Below, one piece after another: positions 26,316-34,391 of a DNA stretch of 64,000 nucleotides (the first letter of the stretch is position 1; each line of letters opens with the position of its first letter). The notes beneath the pieces are model-generated. The model ran no database searches and had not been told where the DNA came from. It saw only the letters and a program-made list of their open reading frames with translations. This DNA is from Streptomyces sp. PsTaAH-137 (GTDB lineage: Bacteria > Actinomycetota > Actinomycetes > Streptomycetales > Streptomycetaceae): positions 372,001-436,000 of the forward strand of contig NZ_QLLY01000004.1 of the NCBI RefSeq assembly GCF_003259365.1, in the 5' to 3' direction. The position numbers were made by a program, and so were the translations under genes.

Positions 26316-26735
26316 CTACTTCCGGAACTCCTCCGGGCACGTCCCGCCCTCGGCCCCCAGATACTTCGCGGCCCAGTCCCCCAGCTCGTCCAGCGACGGC
26401 TTCAGCGCCGAGCCGGCCTCGGTGAGCCGGTAGGAGACCCGCAGCGGCGGCCCCTCGTCTACCTGGCGCAGGACGAGTCCGACGTTGCCCAGCTCCGTGA
26501 GCCGGTCGGACAGCATGCGTTCGCTGATGCCGGGGATGGCCCGGCGCAGGTCGGCGAAGTGCACGGGCCGCTGGATCAGCGCGGCCACGATCAGCCCCGT
26601 CCAGCGCTTGCCGAGCAGCCCGAAGACCCGGGTCATGCCGATATCGACCGTCGAGCACGCCTCCGGGGTGTGCACCGCGGGTGCCTGCGCACCGCGTGCG
26701 TCCGCCCGCTTCCTGTCCTGCTCGCTGCCCGCCAT
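26316..26735 (-). CDS. HxlR-family transcriptional regulator
   Basis: A 139-residue winged-helix protein. The HxlR domain covers residues about 30-125: GLLGKRWTGLIVAALIQRP, FADLRRAIPGISERMLSDRL and VSYRLTEAGSALKP. Members often sense quinones, aldehydes or other electrophiles, and regulate a divergently encoded reductase. Here it faces an azoreductase gene across a gap with a strong AT-rich dyad (26773-26809), which fits that model. ATG at 26735 is chosen; the ribosome site is weak. Confidence 0.88.
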   Translation of the reverse strand: MAGSEQDRKRADARGAQAPAVHTPEACSTVDIGMTRVFGLLGKRWTGLIVAALIQRPVHFADLRRAIPGISERMLSDRLTELGNVGLVLRQVDEGPPLRVSYRLTEAGSALKPSLDELGDWAAKYLGAEGGTCPEEFRK

Positions 26736-26772
26736 GGGGCCAGGGTACTGGTTTCCCGTACGCAGATGAAAA

Positions 26773-26809
26773 AAAGTAAGTACCTGTGCTATTACTAGCT
26801 ACGTACTTT
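26773..26809. promoter_or_regulatory. AT-rich dyad: likely HxlR operator of the azoreductase promoter
   Basis: AAAGTAAGTACCT (26773-26785) and AGCTACGTACTTT (26797-26809) match as an inverted repeat at 11 of 13 positions, centred at 26791. The stretch is far poorer in GC than its surroundings and lies 31 bp before the azoreductase start. Confidence 0.65.
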
Positions 26810-26839
26810 CTACAGCCCATACGTCGGGAGACACCCCCC

Positions 26840-27493
26840 ATGGCCACCCTGCTGCACCTCGACTCCTCGGTCTTCTCCGGCTCCGCCTCGTCCTCGCGCC
26901 CCGTGACGGAGGCTTTCCGCAACGCCTGGCTGGAGCAGCACCCCGAGGGCACGGTCGTCTACCGCGACCTGGCAGCGGACCCGGTGCCGCACATCACCGC
27001 CGACACCCACCTCGCCGGCTTCACCGCCGCCGACGACCACACCCCCGAGCAGGCCGCCGCCTTCGCCGAGCGCGTGCGGCTCATCGAGGAGCTGGAGAAC
27101 GCGGACGCGATCCTGATCGGCGCCCCGATGTACAACTACTCGATCCCGTCGACGCTGAAGGCCTGGCTGGACAACGTGATCCTGTTCGGCCGCACCGCGG
27201 GCATCGACGCCCCGGCCGCCAAGGGCACCCCGGTCACCGTCGTCGCCAGCCGCGGCGGCTCCTACGCACCGGGCACCCCGCGCGAGGGCATGGAGTACGT
27301 CCAGAACTTCCTGGGCGCCACCCTGCGCGACACCCTGCAGCTCGACCTCGACTTCATCGTCCCGGAGCTGACCATGGCCCCGACGAACCCGGCCATGTCC
27401 GAGCTCGTCCCCCTCTTCGAGGCCTCCCGCGAGAAGGCCCTCCAGGACGCGCAGGAGAAGGGCAAGGCCGTGGCCGCCCGCATCGCCGCCTGA
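26840..27493 (+). CDS. azoR: FMN-dependent NADH:quinone/azo oxidoreductase
   Basis: A 217-residue flavodoxin-fold protein of the AzoR family. FMN-binding segments are GAPMYNYSIPSTLKAWLDNVI (about residues 94-114) and VVASRGGSYAPGTPREGMEY. It would reduce quinones and azo compounds by two electrons with NADH, which protects against quinone stress. The ATG at 26840 follows GGGAG with 9 nt. The divergent HxlR regulator and dyad suggest induction by its substrates. A 12-bp GC hairpin terminates it. Confidence 0.9.
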   Translation: MATLLHLDSSVFSGSASSSRPVTEAFRNAWLEQHPEGTVVYRDLAADPVPHITADTHLAGFTAADDHTPEQAAAFAERVRLIEELENADAILIGAPMYNYSIPSTLKAWLDNVILFGRTAGIDAPAAKGTPVTVVASRGGSYAPGTPREGMEYVQNFLGATLRDTLQLDLDFIVPELTMAPTNPAMSELVPLFEASREKALQDAQEKGKAVAARIAA

Positions 27494-27524
27494 AGGTGAT
27501 CGTCCGAAGGTGACATAACCCACA

Positions 27525-27568
27525 GAGGCGCCGCGGATCGTCGACCCCCCGTCGACCCGCGGCGCCTC
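27525..27568 (+). terminator. Terminator of azoR
   Basis: GAGGCGCCGCGG (27525-27536) pairs with CCGCGGCGCCTC (27557-27568); the loop itself contains two GTCGAC copies that can pair. Confidence 0.75.
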
Positions 27569-27631
27569 ACACGCGCGTACGCCCCCGCGTGCCCCTCGCA
27601 CACCGGCGCACGCTCCTGTTCACGGCAACGC

Positions 27632-27667
27632 AAAAGCCCCGCAGATCCGAAGATCTGCGGGGCTTTT
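27632..27667 (-). terminator. Terminator of tRNA-Leu
   Basis: AAAAGCCCCGCAGATC (27632-27647) and 27652-27667 are perfect complements around the tetraloop CGAA, flanked by A and T runs, so it can work in both directions. It starts 5 bp past the tRNA 3' end. Confidence 0.9.
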
Positions 27668-27672
27668 CGCTG

Positions 27673-27756
27673 TGCGCGAGGGGGGAGTTGAACCCCCACG
27701 CCCTTTCGGGCACTGGAACCTGAATCCAGCGCGTCTGCCTATTCCGCCACCCGCGC
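27673..27756 (-). tRNA. tRNA-Leu (anticodon CAG)
   Basis: An 84-nt class II tRNA beginning GCGCGGGTGGCGGAA on the minus strand. The anticodon loop TTCAGGT gives CAG, reading CUG leucine codons. The long variable arm (TGCCCGAAAGGGCGT) and the T-arm GGGGGTTCAACTCCCCC are intact, and the acceptor stem pairs GCGCGGG with CTCGCGC. CCA is not encoded. CUG is the dominant Leu codon in this genome. Confidence 0.97.
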
Positions 27757-28201
27757 ATTGGGTGTGTCCTCCGGCTCCTTGCCCTTGTGGGCCCGGCGCC
27801 TTCCGACATGCAGAAGATTAGCACGCTGTCAGGGGTGGATTCACATCCGATTCCGCGGGCATCCGACGGGCACCCGACGCAGGTCGCCGTCACCCCTCAC
27901 CATGGGGCGGCGGCCCCCAGGTGCCGTGCGCCGGCCACAGTCCGGTCGCGGCCTTGCCGGACCCCGACCGCTCCACAGCCGCGTACGGGACACTGTTCGG
28001 AGGCCACCTCTACGATCCCTCTCCAGAGGGTCCGTAGCGGAAGCCTCGGAGCAGTCTGTGAGCGTCGACACTCGTCGACCGGGCGGACAGGGGGAACCAG
28101 CCGATTTCCCGACGCGTGGATACGATCAGTAAGCAGTACGACGAAGCACGAGAGCGCGACCGTCACGGCAAGCAGGACGGCTACGAAGAAGGAGGTGCCT
28201 C
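27757..28201. other. Gene-free leader region upstream of fhaA
   Basis: This 445-bp gap has no supported gene. It must hold the tRNA-Leu promoter (left side) and the promoter and leader of the fhaA-pknB cluster (right side). Nothing more specific is recognised; a small GTCGAC-centred repeat at about 28055 is not distinctive. Confidence 0.4.
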
Positions 28202-29041
28202 ATGGGAGTCCTGAAGAAGTTCGAGCAGCGTCTCGAAGGTCTGGTCAACGGCACCTTCGCGAAGGTCTTCAAGTCCGAGGTCCAGCCCGTCGAGATCGCG
28301 GGCGCGCTGCAGCGCGAGTGCGACAACAACGCGACGATCTGGAACCGCGAGCGGACCGTCGTCCCCAATGACTTCATCGTGGAGCTCAGCGCACCGGACT
28401 ACGAGCGCCTGAGCCCCTACTCGGGACAGCTCGGCGACGAGCTGTCCGGCATGGTGCGGGACTACGCGAAGCAGCAGCGGTACACCTTCATGGGCCCCAT
28501 CAAGGTGCACCTGGAGAAGGCGGACGACCTGGACACGGGTCTGTACCGGGTGCGCAGCCGCACCCTCGCCTCCTCCACCAGCCAGGCACAGCCCGAGCGG
28601 GCCGAGCGCCCCGCGGCCGGCCGGCCGCAGGCGCCCGGTGGCTACGGCTACCCGCCCGCGGCGGCCCCGCCGATGCCGTCCGCGCCGCCGCCCGGCCGGC
28701 CCGCGCAGGCCCCAGCCGCGCAGCGGCCCGCCGCTCCCGCGGGCCCGCAGCCGGGCGCCCGCGTCCGGCACTGGATCGAGATCAACGGCACCCGCCACCA
28801 GATCTCCCGCCCCACCCTCGTGCTCGGCCGTTCCACGGAGGCCGACGTGCGGATCGACGATCCCGGCGTCTCGCGCCGGCACTGCGAGATCCGCACCGGT
28901 ACCCCCTCCACGATCCAGGACCTCGGGTCCACGAACGGGATCGTGGTGGACGGCCAGCACACGACCCGCGCTACGCTCCGCGACGGCTCGCGGATCGTCG
29001 TGGGCCAAACCACCATCGTTTACCGGCAAGCCGAAGGGTGA
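28202..29041 (+). CDS. fhaA: FHA-domain protein FhaA (DUF3662 + FHA)
   Basis: A 279-residue regulator of cell-envelope growth. Residues 1-120 are the DUF3662 domain (MGVLKKFEQRLEGLVNG onward). A Pro/Ala linker of about 70 residues follows. The C-terminal FHA domain has LGRSTEADVRIDD, SRRHCEIR and LGSTNGIVVDG, the phosphothreonine-binding set. In actinobacteria FhaA binds phosphorylated targets of PknB such as the lipid II flippase MurJ. The ATG at 28202 has AAGGAGG, and the gene leads a six-gene cluster ending in pknB. Confidence 0.92.
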   Translation: MGVLKKFEQRLEGLVNGTFAKVFKSEVQPVEIAGALQRECDNNATIWNRERTVVPNDFIVELSAPDYERLSPYSGQLGDELSGMVRDYAKQQRYTFMGPIKVHLEKADDLDTGLYRVRSRTLASSTSQAQPERAERPAAGRPQAPGGYGYPPAAAPPMPSAPPPGRPAQAPAAQRPAAPAGPQPGARVRHWIEINGTRHQISRPTLVLGRSTEADVRIDDPGVSRRHCEIRTGTPSTIQDLGSTNGIVVDGQHTTRATLRDGSRIVVGQTTIVYRQAEG

Positions 29042-29051
29042 AGCGGGGGCA

Positions 29052-29570
29052 ATGTCAGAGCTGACCCTGACGGTCATGCGGTTGGGTTTCCTGGCCGTTC
29101 TGTGGCTGTTCGTGATCGTGGCCGTACAGGTCATCCGCAGCGACCTGTTCGGCACGCGCGTCACCGCTCGCGGCTCGCGCCGTGACAGCGGACGCCAGCA
29201 GCAGCAGACCGCACGACAGGCGGCCACGCCGCCGCAGCAGCGCCAGCAGCAGGCGGGGGGCCGCCAGCGGCGCGGGGCCCCGACCAAGCTGGTGGTCTCC
29301 GAGGGGAGCCTCACGGGCACCACGGTCGCCCTCCAGGGGCAGACCATCACGCTCGGCCGCGCGCACGACAGCACGATCGTGCTGGACGACGACTACGCGT
29401 CCAGCAGGCACGCCCGGATCTACCCGGACCGGGACGGCCAGTGGATCGTCGAGGACCTCGGGTCCACGAACGGCACGTACCTCGACCGGAACCGTCTGAC
29501 GACCCCCACGCCGATCCCCCTGGGTGCACCGATCCGCATCGGCAAGACCGTCATCGAGCTGCGGAAGTAG
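29052..29570 (+). CDS. fhaB: FHA-domain membrane protein FhaB (FipA)
   Basis: A 172-residue protein with an N-terminal transmembrane helix (LGFLAVLWLFVIVAVQVI, about residues 11-28), a Gln/Arg-rich linker (45-75) and a C-terminal FHA domain with LGRAHDSTIVLDDDYASSRH and LGSTNGTYLDR. It would tether phosphothreonine signalling from PknB to the division and elongation machinery. It starts 10 bp after fhaA. Confidence 0.92.
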   Translation: MSELTLTVMRLGFLAVLWLFVIVAVQVIRSDLFGTRVTARGSRRDSGRQQQQTARQAATPPQQRQQQAGGRQRRGAPTKLVVSEGSLTGTTVALQGQTITLGRAHDSTIVLDDDYASSRHARIYPDRDGQWIVEDLGSTNGTYLDRNRLTTPTPIPLGAPIRIGKTVIELRK

Positions 29571-29617
29571 TGCTACATCATGATTAGGCGCGAGCGGAGC
29601 GAGCGAGCCGACGCGGT

Positions 29618-29634
29618 TGTCCCGGACCGGGACA
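29618..29634. promoter_or_regulatory. Inverted repeat upstream of pstP
   Basis: TGTCCCGG and CCGGGACA flank a single A, a perfect 8-bp dyad 32 bp upstream of the pstP start. It might be an operator or an mRNA hairpin; function unknown. Confidence 0.4.
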
Positions 29635-29665
29635 CCGGCACGCTCCCGACCGGAGGGTGGGCACC

Positions 29666-31261
29666 GTGCGGATGTACCCGGAGTCGGAATCAACGGGGCA
29701 GGTGCGCATGAGTCTGTCACTGCGCTTCGCCGCCGGATCGCACAAGGGCATGATCCGCGAGGGCAACGAGGACTCCGGCTACGCCGGTCCGCGGCTCCTC
29801 GCGATCGCCGACGGCATGGGCGGCCAGGCCGCCGGTGAGGTCGCCTCCTCCGAGGTGATCTCCACCATCGTCGCCCTCGACGACGACGTGCCCGGCTCCG
29901 ACATCCTGACCTCGCTCGGCACCGCCGTGCAGCGGGCCAACGACCAGCTGCGCATGATGGTCGAGGAGGACCCCCAGCTGGAGGGCATGGGGACCACCCT
30001 CACCGCCCTGCTGTGGACCGGCCAGCGGCTCGGCCTCGTCCATGTCGGCGACTCGCGCGCGTACCTGCTGCGCGACGGCGTCCTCACGCAGATCACGCAG
30101 GACCACACCTGGGTGCAGCGCCTCGTCGACGAGGGCCGCATCACCGAGGAAGAGGCCACCACGCACCCGCAGAGGTCCCTCCTCATGCGCGCGCTGGGCA
30201 GCGGCGACCACGTCGAGCCCGACCTCTCCATCCGCGAGGTGCGGGCCGGCGACCGCTATCTGATCTGCTCCGACGGCCTGTCCGGCGTCGTCTCCCACCA
30301 GACGATGGAGGAGACCCTCGCCAGCTACCAGGGCCCGCAGGAGACCGTCCAGGACCTGATCCAGCTCGCCCTGCGCGGCGGCGGCCCGGACAACATCACC
30401 GTGATCGTCGCCGATGTCCTCGACATCGACGGCGGGGACACCCTCGCCGGACACATCTCCGACGCCCCGGTCATCGTGGGCGCGGTCGCCGAGAACCAGC
30501 ACCAGTTGCACGACAGCGGCGCCATGGAGACCCCGGCGGGCCGCGCGGCGGCGCTCGGCCGCGGCTCGAACCGGCCGGTGCCGGGCCAGGGCGGTGGCGG
30601 CGAGTTCGGCCCGCCCGGCAGCGGAGAGTCCGACGGTTACGCGCCCGAGGGGGACTTCGGCGCGTACACGGACGAGGACTTCGTCAAGCCGCGCCGCGGC
30701 CGCAAGTGGCTCAAGAGATCGCTGTACATCGTGCTCGCCCTCGGCGTCATCGGCGGTGGTCTCTACGGCGGTTACCGCTGGACGCAGACCCAGTACTTCG
30801 TCGGCTCGAACGACGATCACGTGGCGCTCTACCGCGGCATCAACCAGGACCTTGCCTGGGTGAACCTGTCGAAGGTGGAGAAGGACCACCCGGAGATCGC
30901 GCTCAAGTACCTGCCGCCCTACCAGCAGAAGCAGGTCGAGGCGACCATCACCGAAGGCGACCTGGCAGCCGCCCAGGACAAGATCGACGAACTGTCCGCG
31001 CAGGCGACGGCATGCGAGAAGCAGGCCGAGCGGCAGAAGGCCGAGAGCGAGAAGAACTCCAAGACCGGCGAGGGCGAAGCCGGCGGAACCACCAGTGGTG
31101 GGACCGCGTCCAAGGCGTCGTACCGCGTGGCGACCGCCACCCCCACGCCGAACTCGTCCTCGTCGCCGTCCGGCAAGTCCAAGTCCTCTCCCACGCCCAC
31201 TCCTGGCCCCACTCTCTCCGACGAAGAGCAGCAGCTGGCCAAGGCGTGCGCACAGCAGTAG
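29666..31261 (+). CDS. pstP: PP2C-type Ser/Thr phosphatase PstP
   Basis: A 531-residue membrane phosphatase that reverses PknB-family phosphorylation. The PP2C domain (about residues 20-255) has REGNEDSGY, IADGMGGQAAG, HVGDSRAYLLRDG, CSDGLSGVV and GGGPDNITVIVAD, which supply the metal-binding aspartates. One transmembrane helix follows (YIVLALGVIGGGLYGGYRW, about 353-371), then an extracellular part with Lys/Glu-rich coiled coil and a Ser/Pro tail. GTG at 29666 is preferred because GGAGGG lies 8 nt upstream; GTG 29657, ATG 29672 and ATG 29708 are alternatives in the same frame. Confidence 0.9.
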   Translation: MRMYPESESTGQVRMSLSLRFAAGSHKGMIREGNEDSGYAGPRLLAIADGMGGQAAGEVASSEVISTIVALDDDVPGSDILTSLGTAVQRANDQLRMMVEEDPQLEGMGTTLTALLWTGQRLGLVHVGDSRAYLLRDGVLTQITQDHTWVQRLVDEGRITEEEATTHPQRSLLMRALGSGDHVEPDLSIREVRAGDRYLICSDGLSGVVSHQTMEETLASYQGPQETVQDLIQLALRGGGPDNITVIVADVLDIDGGDTLAGHISDAPVIVGAVAENQHQLHDSGAMETPAGRAAALGRGSNRPVPGQGGGGEFGPPGSGESDGYAPEGDFGAYTDEDFVKPRRGRKWLKRSLYIVLALGVIGGGLYGGYRWTQTQYFVGSNDDHVALYRGINQDLAWVNLSKVEKDHPEIALKYLPPYQQKQVEATITEGDLAAAQDKIDELSAQATACEKQAERQKAESEKNSKTGEGEAGGTTSGGTASKASYRVATATPTPNSSSSPSGKSKSSPTPTPGPTLSDEEQQLAKACAQQ

Positions 31262-31286
31262 AAGCCGTTGGGGGCCTCAGCACGCC

Positions 31287-32726
31287 ATGAGCAGTTCTCT
31301 CAGTAGTAGTTCCACGACCCATACGTCGACCATCGGCGCGATCGGCGCACCCAGCCGGCGCAACACCGAGCTGGCCCTGCTGGCGTTCGCCGTGGTCATC
31401 CCGGTCTTCGCGTACGCCAATGTGGGCCTCGCGCTCGACGGCTCGCTGCCGGCCGGACTGCTGGGCTACGGCCTCGGTCTCGGCCTGCTCGCCGGCGTCG
31501 CCCACATCGTCGTACGGAAATTCGCGGCGTACGCGGACCCGCTGCTGCTGCCGCTCGCCACGCTCCTCAACGGCCTGGGGCTCGTCGTCATCTGGCGGCT
31601 CGACCAGTCGAAGCTGCTCCAGTCGATCGGGCAGGCGGGCAGTGCCGCGCCCAAGCAGCTGATGTACACGGCGATCGGCATCGCGTTCTTCATCGTGGTG
31701 CTGATCTTCCTGAAGGACCACCGCGTCCTGCAGCGCTACACGTACATCTCGATGCTCGGCGCGATCGTCCTGCTGCTGCTGCCACTGGTCCCGGGCCTCG
31801 GCGTGAACATCTACGGCGCCAAGATCTGGATCCACATCGGCGGCTTCTCCATCCAGCCCGGTGAGTTCGCGAAGATCGCCCTGGCCGTCTTCTTCGCCGG
31901 CTACCTGATGGTGAAGCGGGACGCGCTGGCGCTGGCCTCGCGCCGCTTCATGGGGCTCTACCTGCCGCGCGGCCGCGACCTCGGGCCGATCATCGTGGTG
32001 TGGGCGATCTCGATCCTCATCCTGGTCTTCGAGACCGACCTCGGTACCTCGCTGCTGTTCTTCGGCATGTTCGTGATCATGCTGTACGTCGCCACGGAGC
32101 GGACCAGCTGGATCGTCTTCGGTCTGATGATGTCCGCGGTCGGCGCCGTCGGTGTGGCCAGCTTCGAGCCGCACATCCAGCAGCGTGTCGACGCCTGGCT
32201 CGACCCGATGAAGGAGTACCTGCTCAGCCGGCAGGGCGTGGGCGGCCACTCCGAGCAGGCCATGCAGGCGTTGTGGGCGTTCGGCTCCGGCGGCACGCTG
32301 GGCACCGGTCTCGGCCAGGGCCACTCCGACCTGATCCGGTTCGCCGCGAACTCCGACTTCATCCTCGCCACGTTCGGCGAGGAGCTGGGCCTGGCCGGCC
32401 TGATGGCGCTGCTGCTGATCTACGCACTGATCGTCGAGCGTGGTGTGCGCACCGCCCTCGCCGCCCGCGACCCCTTCGGCAAGCTGCTCGCCGTCGGTCT
32501 GTCCGGCGCCTTCGCCCTCCAGGTCTTCGTCGTCGCCGGCGGTGTCATGGGGCTCATCCCGCTGACCGGTATGACGATGCCGTTCCTCGCGTACGGCGGT
32601 TCCTCGGTGATCGCGAACTGGGCGCTGATCGGCATCCTGATCCGCATCAGCGACACCGCGCGCCGGCCCGCCCCCAGCCCGACGCCCAGCCCCGACGCCG
32701 AGATGACCCAGGTGGTCCGACCGTGA
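31287..32726 (+). CDS. rodA: SEDS peptidoglycan polymerase RodA/FtsW
   Basis: A 479-residue multipass membrane protein (about 12 helices) of the SEDS family, a lipid II polymerase working with a class B penicillin-binding protein. Family signatures include WIHIGGFSIQPGEFAKIALAV, FETDLGTSLLFFG, SRQGVGGHSEQAMQALWAFG and PLTGMTMPFLAYGGSSVIANW. Its stop overlaps the GTG of pbpA (GTGA), so the polymerase and transpeptidase are translationally coupled. In Streptomyces this locus acts in polar growth and sporulation. Confidence 0.93.
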   Translation: MSSSLSSSSTTHTSTIGAIGAPSRRNTELALLAFAVVIPVFAYANVGLALDGSLPAGLLGYGLGLGLLAGVAHIVVRKFAAYADPLLLPLATLLNGLGLVVIWRLDQSKLLQSIGQAGSAAPKQLMYTAIGIAFFIVVLIFLKDHRVLQRYTYISMLGAIVLLLLPLVPGLGVNIYGAKIWIHIGGFSIQPGEFAKIALAVFFAGYLMVKRDALALASRRFMGLYLPRGRDLGPIIVVWAISILILVFETDLGTSLLFFGMFVIMLYVATERTSWIVFGLMMSAVGAVGVASFEPHIQQRVDAWLDPMKEYLLSRQGVGGHSEQAMQALWAFGSGGTLGTGLGQGHSDLIRFAANSDFILATFGEELGLAGLMALLLIYALIVERGVRTALAARDPFGKLLAVGLSGAFALQVFVVAGGVMGLIPLTGMTMPFLAYGGSSVIANWALIGILIRISDTARRPAPSPTPSPDAEMTQVVRP

Positions 32727-34186
32727 ACAAGCCCCTGCGCCGCATCGCGATCTTCTGCGGACTCCTGGTCCTGACCCTGCTGATCCGCGACAACTGGCTC
32801 CAGTACGTCAAGGCCGACAGCCTCGCCTCCGACGACAACAACCGCCGCGTCGCCATCGCCCGTTACTCGACACCGCGCGGCGACATCATCGTCGACGGCA
32901 AGTCGATCACCGGTTCGAAGGCGACCAGCGGTACCGACCTGAAGTACAAGCGGACCTGGAAGGACGGGCCCATGTGGTCGCCCGTCACCGGATACGCCTC
33001 GCAGGTCGTCGGCGCCACCCAGATCGAGTCCATCGAGGACGGGATCCTCACCGGCAACGACGACCGGCTCTTCTTCCGCAACACGCTCGACATGGTCACG
33101 GGCAAGAAGAAGGAGGGCGGCAACGTCGTCACCACCCTCAACGCCAAGGCGCAGGAGGCCGCGTACGACGGCCTGAAGAACCGCGGCAAGGGTGCGGTGG
33201 CCGCCATCGAGCCGTCCACCGGCAAGATCCTCGCGCTCGCCTCGACGCCGTCGTACGACCCGTCGTCGTTCGCCGGCAACAGCAACGACGACGGCGCGAC
33301 CTTCTCCAAGCTGGACAAGGACAAGGACAAGCCGCTCCTGAACCGCGCGCTGCGCGAGACCTACCCGCCGGGTTCGACGTTCAAGCTGGTCACGGCCGCG
33401 GCGGCGCTGGAGAGCGGCGACTACGACCCGGACCAGAAGACGGACACGCCGCTGCCGTGGACCATGCCGGACACCACGACGCCGCTGAAGAACGAGGGCA
33501 ACATCCCCTGTAAGGACGCGACGCTGCGGGTCGCCCTGAAGGTCTCCTGCAACACCGTCTTCGGCAAGATCGGCTCCGACCTCGGCAACGAGAAGATGGT
33601 CGAGGAGGCCGAGAAGTTCGGCTTCAACAAGGAGCAGTTCGTCCCGGTCCGCTCGAGCGCGTCGAACTTCGACGACGACATGAACCGGTCGCAGACCGCC
33701 CTGTCGTCCATCGGCCAGTACAACACCGCTGCCACCCCGCTGCAGATGGCCATGGTCGCCTCCGCGATCGCCAACGACGGCAAGCTGATGAAGCCGTACA
33801 TGATCGACGAGCTCAAGGCCTCGAACCTCGACACCATCGAGAAGACCGAGCCGGAGGAGCTGAGCCAGCCGCTCTCCGAGGACAACGCGCAGAAGCTCCA
33901 GTCGATGATGGAGACGGTCGTCAACGACCCGGGCGGCACGGGCAGCAACGCCAAGATCGCCGGTGCCACCGTCGGCGGCAAGACCGGTACCGCCCAGCAC
34001 GGTGTCGACAACAGCGAGAAGCCGTACGCCTGGTTCGTCAGCTACGCCAAGACCAGCTCCGGAACGCCGGTCGCGGTGGCCGTGGTCGTCGAGGACAGCG
34101 ACGCCAGCCGCCAGGACATCTCCGGTGGCGGCCTGGCCGCCCCGATCGCGAAGAGCGTGATGGAAGCGGTCATCAACAGCAAGTAG
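32723..34186 (+). CDS. pbpA: Class B penicillin-binding protein PbpA
   Basis: A 487-residue transpeptidase. A short cytosolic tail and one membrane helix (IAIFCGLLVLTLLI, about 9-22) precede a dimerisation domain and the transpeptidase domain. Catalytic motifs: STFK (nucleophile Ser218, Lys221), SCN (275-277) and KTGTAQ (from 420). It crosslinks glycan strands made by the coupled RodA. GTG at 32723 overlaps the rodA stop. It ends at a strong hairpin, so pknB downstream probably has its own promoter. Confidence 0.94.
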   Translation: MNKPLRRIAIFCGLLVLTLLIRDNWLQYVKADSLASDDNNRRVAIARYSTPRGDIIVDGKSITGSKATSGTDLKYKRTWKDGPMWSPVTGYASQVVGATQIESIEDGILTGNDDRLFFRNTLDMVTGKKKEGGNVVTTLNAKAQEAAYDGLKNRGKGAVAAIEPSTGKILALASTPSYDPSSFAGNSNDDGATFSKLDKDKDKPLLNRALRETYPPGSTFKLVTAAAALESGDYDPDQKTDTPLPWTMPDTTTPLKNEGNIPCKDATLRVALKVSCNTVFGKIGSDLGNEKMVEEAEKFGFNKEQFVPVRSSASNFDDDMNRSQTALSSIGQYNTAATPLQMAMVASAIANDGKLMKPYMIDELKASNLDTIEKTEPEELSQPLSEDNAQKLQSMMETVVNDPGGTGSNAKIAGATVGGKTGTAQHGVDNSEKPYAWFVSYAKTSSGTPVAVAVVVEDSDASRQDISGGGLAAPIAKSVMEAVINSK

Positions 34187-34195
34187 CGACGGACC

Positions 34196-34232
34196 GTGAC
34201 CGGGCTTCACCAGAATCTGTGAGCCCGGTCAC
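34196..34232 (+). terminator. Terminator after pbpA
   Basis: GTGACCGGGCT (34196-34206) pairs with AGCCCGGTCAC (34222-34232), and an inner CAC/GTG extends the stem past a one-base bulge. A CTGTTCTT tail follows. Confidence 0.8.
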
Positions 34233-34391
34233 CTGTTCTTCACATTGACGCACGTGGCGATACCGGTCCTGTCACGGGTCTCGGTGGCGGCCAGGTCACG
34301 CTGGGCAAGCCGGGTACGGTATGCCCGGACAGCACACCGCCCGACCCCGCACGGGACGGTCGGGACCGACGGAGAGGGCTGGTAGGTAACC

